A stretch of DNA of 6,118 bases, taken from Bacteroidota bacterium (GTDB lineage: Bacteria; Bacteroidota; Bacteroidia; Chitinophagales; Chitinophagaceae). Under the pieces are notes generated by a model. That model searched no databases. It saw only the letters and a list, made by a program, of their open reading frames with translations, and was not told the origin of the DNA. The translations under genes and the position numbers were made by a program. Positions 4,932-6,118 of this stretch are shown here, one piece after another (the stretch's first letter is position 1; the number at the start of each line of letters is the position of its first letter). Where the stretch lies: assembly GCA_013414745.1 (NCBI GenBank), contig CP058707.1:2072047-2078164 (forward strand). The letters run 5' to 3'.

Positions 4932-6118
4932 GAATCGGAATAATTCTTCTATTTATTTTAAGTTTTTCCTTTGTTTGTAAAAGTCAGGAATGGAAGAGGG
5001 GTGCCAATTGGATACTAGGATATAGTCCGCCTTGTTTATTTAATTTTACAAAAAGTGAACTGGAAGTTGATACATTAACTAAAACTGGTCCCTCATTGAC
5101 CAACGGAGCATCATGTGTTTCGGATTCTTCTGGTAATCTACAATTCTTCTGCAATGGTTTTCATGTTTACAACCATGAGGGTTGGCCTTTAAAATGGGAC
5201 AATGGGACTACGGATACTCTGAATAATGCTTTAGGCAATAAACTTTATGACTATTACAACGGCGACGGCCTTTGGCATCAAATGAGCCTGATTCTACCTA
5301 AGAAAAACAATCAGTACTATGTATTTACTTGTGGTATGAGTGATGGGGCCTTTGATGATTGGAAAGTAACCCAAACAGACTTTCGTTTTGATGTACTCAC
5401 TTACCATGTGGTAGATATGGATGCACAAGGCGGGCAGGGCGAAGTAGTTGCCAAAAACAAGATATTGATGCAAGATGCCTACCTCAGCCACAATCGTATG
5501 AGTGCAGTACGGCATGCCAATGGGCGAGACTGGTGGTTGGTAAAACCCCACCGCAATGAGCAAATCTTTTATTTGTTTTTGGTTCAGCCCGATGACATTT
5601 TGGGGCCATATACCCGGCAAGTGAATTTTAATATTGACAGTATTCCCATTCAATGGGGTTCCTATGGAATTCGTGGACAATTGAGTTTTAGTGCCAATGG
5701 AGAATGGATGGGAAGTACCGAGGCGGGATATGGCGGTGTTTTTGTTTATCGGTTTGATCGATGTAATGGAACCCTTACGCCCTATCATTTTTTTAAACAA
5801 CCTTGGATGGATTCTACACTAGAAGATTTTTCTATAGCCCATTGTTTTTCGCCCAATAATCAATTACTCTATCTCATTAATGGGGCCAATATTTGGCAAT
5901 ACGATTTGGCAGATACAACGGCTAATAGTGCCATACATATTAGCGGCCCGGATACGGTATTGGGTTATTTTCCCATGTATAGTCTTTCTTACTTGGCGCC
6001 CAATGATAAAATATATATTGGAGCTTTCCATGGCATTCGAAAACCATGCCTTTTATAGAATTTCCGAATATCCGGGGCTTGGGCTGTGGTTTTAGAGGCA
6101 GAGGTAATGGTGCATTTA
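4928..6118 (+). CDS. secreted propeller-like surface protein (partial, runs off the right edge)
   Basis: The ATG at 4928 overlaps the preceding stop (ATGA), so the genes are probably translationally coupled. Residues 1-20 (MRIGIILLFILSFSFVCKSQ) are a Sec signal peptide; the Cys at 17 follows Val, so it is a poor lipobox. The body shows repeated propeller-type blades: ASCVSDSSGNLQFFCNGFHV (61-80), SLILPKKNNQYYVFTCG (120-136), YHVVDMDAQGGQGEV (159-173), MSAVRHANGRDWWLVKPH (191-208), LSFSANGEWMGS (252-263) and YLAPNDKIYIGAFHG (355-369). This matches the WD40/beta-propeller-like N-terminal regions of large Bacteroidota surface proteins. The TAG at 6056-6058 looks artificial: another frame continues NHAFYRISEYPGLG, then a second shift at GGG 6081-6083 gives CGFRGRGNGAF to the window end. 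Binding partner and C-terminus are unknown. Confidence 0.72.

Noticed and set aside
4928..4990. Lipoprotein signal on the propeller protein (Cys at residue 17)
   Set aside because: The residue before the Cys is Val and no Leu-x-(Ala/Gly/Ser)-Cys pattern is present. A cleaved Sec signal ending near KSQ fits better.
5294..5800. Reverse-strand ORF of 168 codons inside the propeller gene
   Set aside because: The + strand encodes a recognisable propeller protein here. The antisense translation has no signal, domain or start context and is a shadow.
1..6118. CRISPR array, tRNA/rRNA, insertion sequence or phage module
   Set aside because: No regularly spaced short repeats, no tRNA-like cloverleaf, no transposase or integrase motifs and no terminal inverted repeats with target duplications were seen.

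Overview
The window looks like a piece of a Bacteroidota chromosome or metagenomic contig, most like the Saprospiria/Chitinophagia lineages. The evidence is a LamG-type adhesin with 'GLIDEVRIWN' signatures, Bacteroidota Ig-like 'WYDAASGG' modules, a C-terminal 'GDINQDG / TDLNGDG' EF-hand pair, a type IX secretion (T9SS) type A sorting domain, a 'SDSSGNLQFF' propeller-like surface protein, a perfect TAnnTTTG promoter box and mostly absent Shine-Dalgarno sites. No mobile element, RNA gene or CRISPR array is visible. All supported genes are on the + strand.

Layout. Positions 1-210 hold a possible tail of an upstream gene (1-48) and a Bacteroidota-type promoter (142-174). A 42-residue single-helix membrane peptide follows (211-339). 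Positions 403-3968 hold one large secreted, multidomain adhesin-like gene of about 1190 residues: signal peptide, two LamG jelly rolls, a Cys-containing 'AGCDSTHTL' segment, two copies of an Ig-like domain each interrupted by an inserted module, and a dockerin-like EF-hand C-terminus. Positions 3969-4173 are an intergenic stretch with three inverted repeats. Positions 4174-4931 encode a protein of about 252 residues that ends in a T9SS sorting domain but has no signal peptide. Overlapping it by an ATGA junction, a secreted propeller-like protein starts at 4928 and runs off the right edge.

The main caveat is that the reading frame is broken repeatedly. I traced twelve frame changes: nine in the adhesin gene, one in the T9SS-domain gene and two at the end of the propeller gene. 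Ten behave as one missing base and two as one extra or two missing bases. Most lie at short homopolymers, and protein similarity resumes immediately after each. The pattern recurs in three unrelated genes with no in-frame nonsense codon apart from these shifts. I therefore read the genes as intact in the organism and broken by homopolymer errors in the sequence, and I annotate whole genes rather than fragments.

Functionally the window is a cell-surface locus: proteins exported by Sec, at least one apparently through T9SS, and probably involved in adhesion or carbohydrate binding. No enzyme active site or complete new pathway is visible. The most distinctive architectural feature is the duplicated Ig domain with a nested insert.
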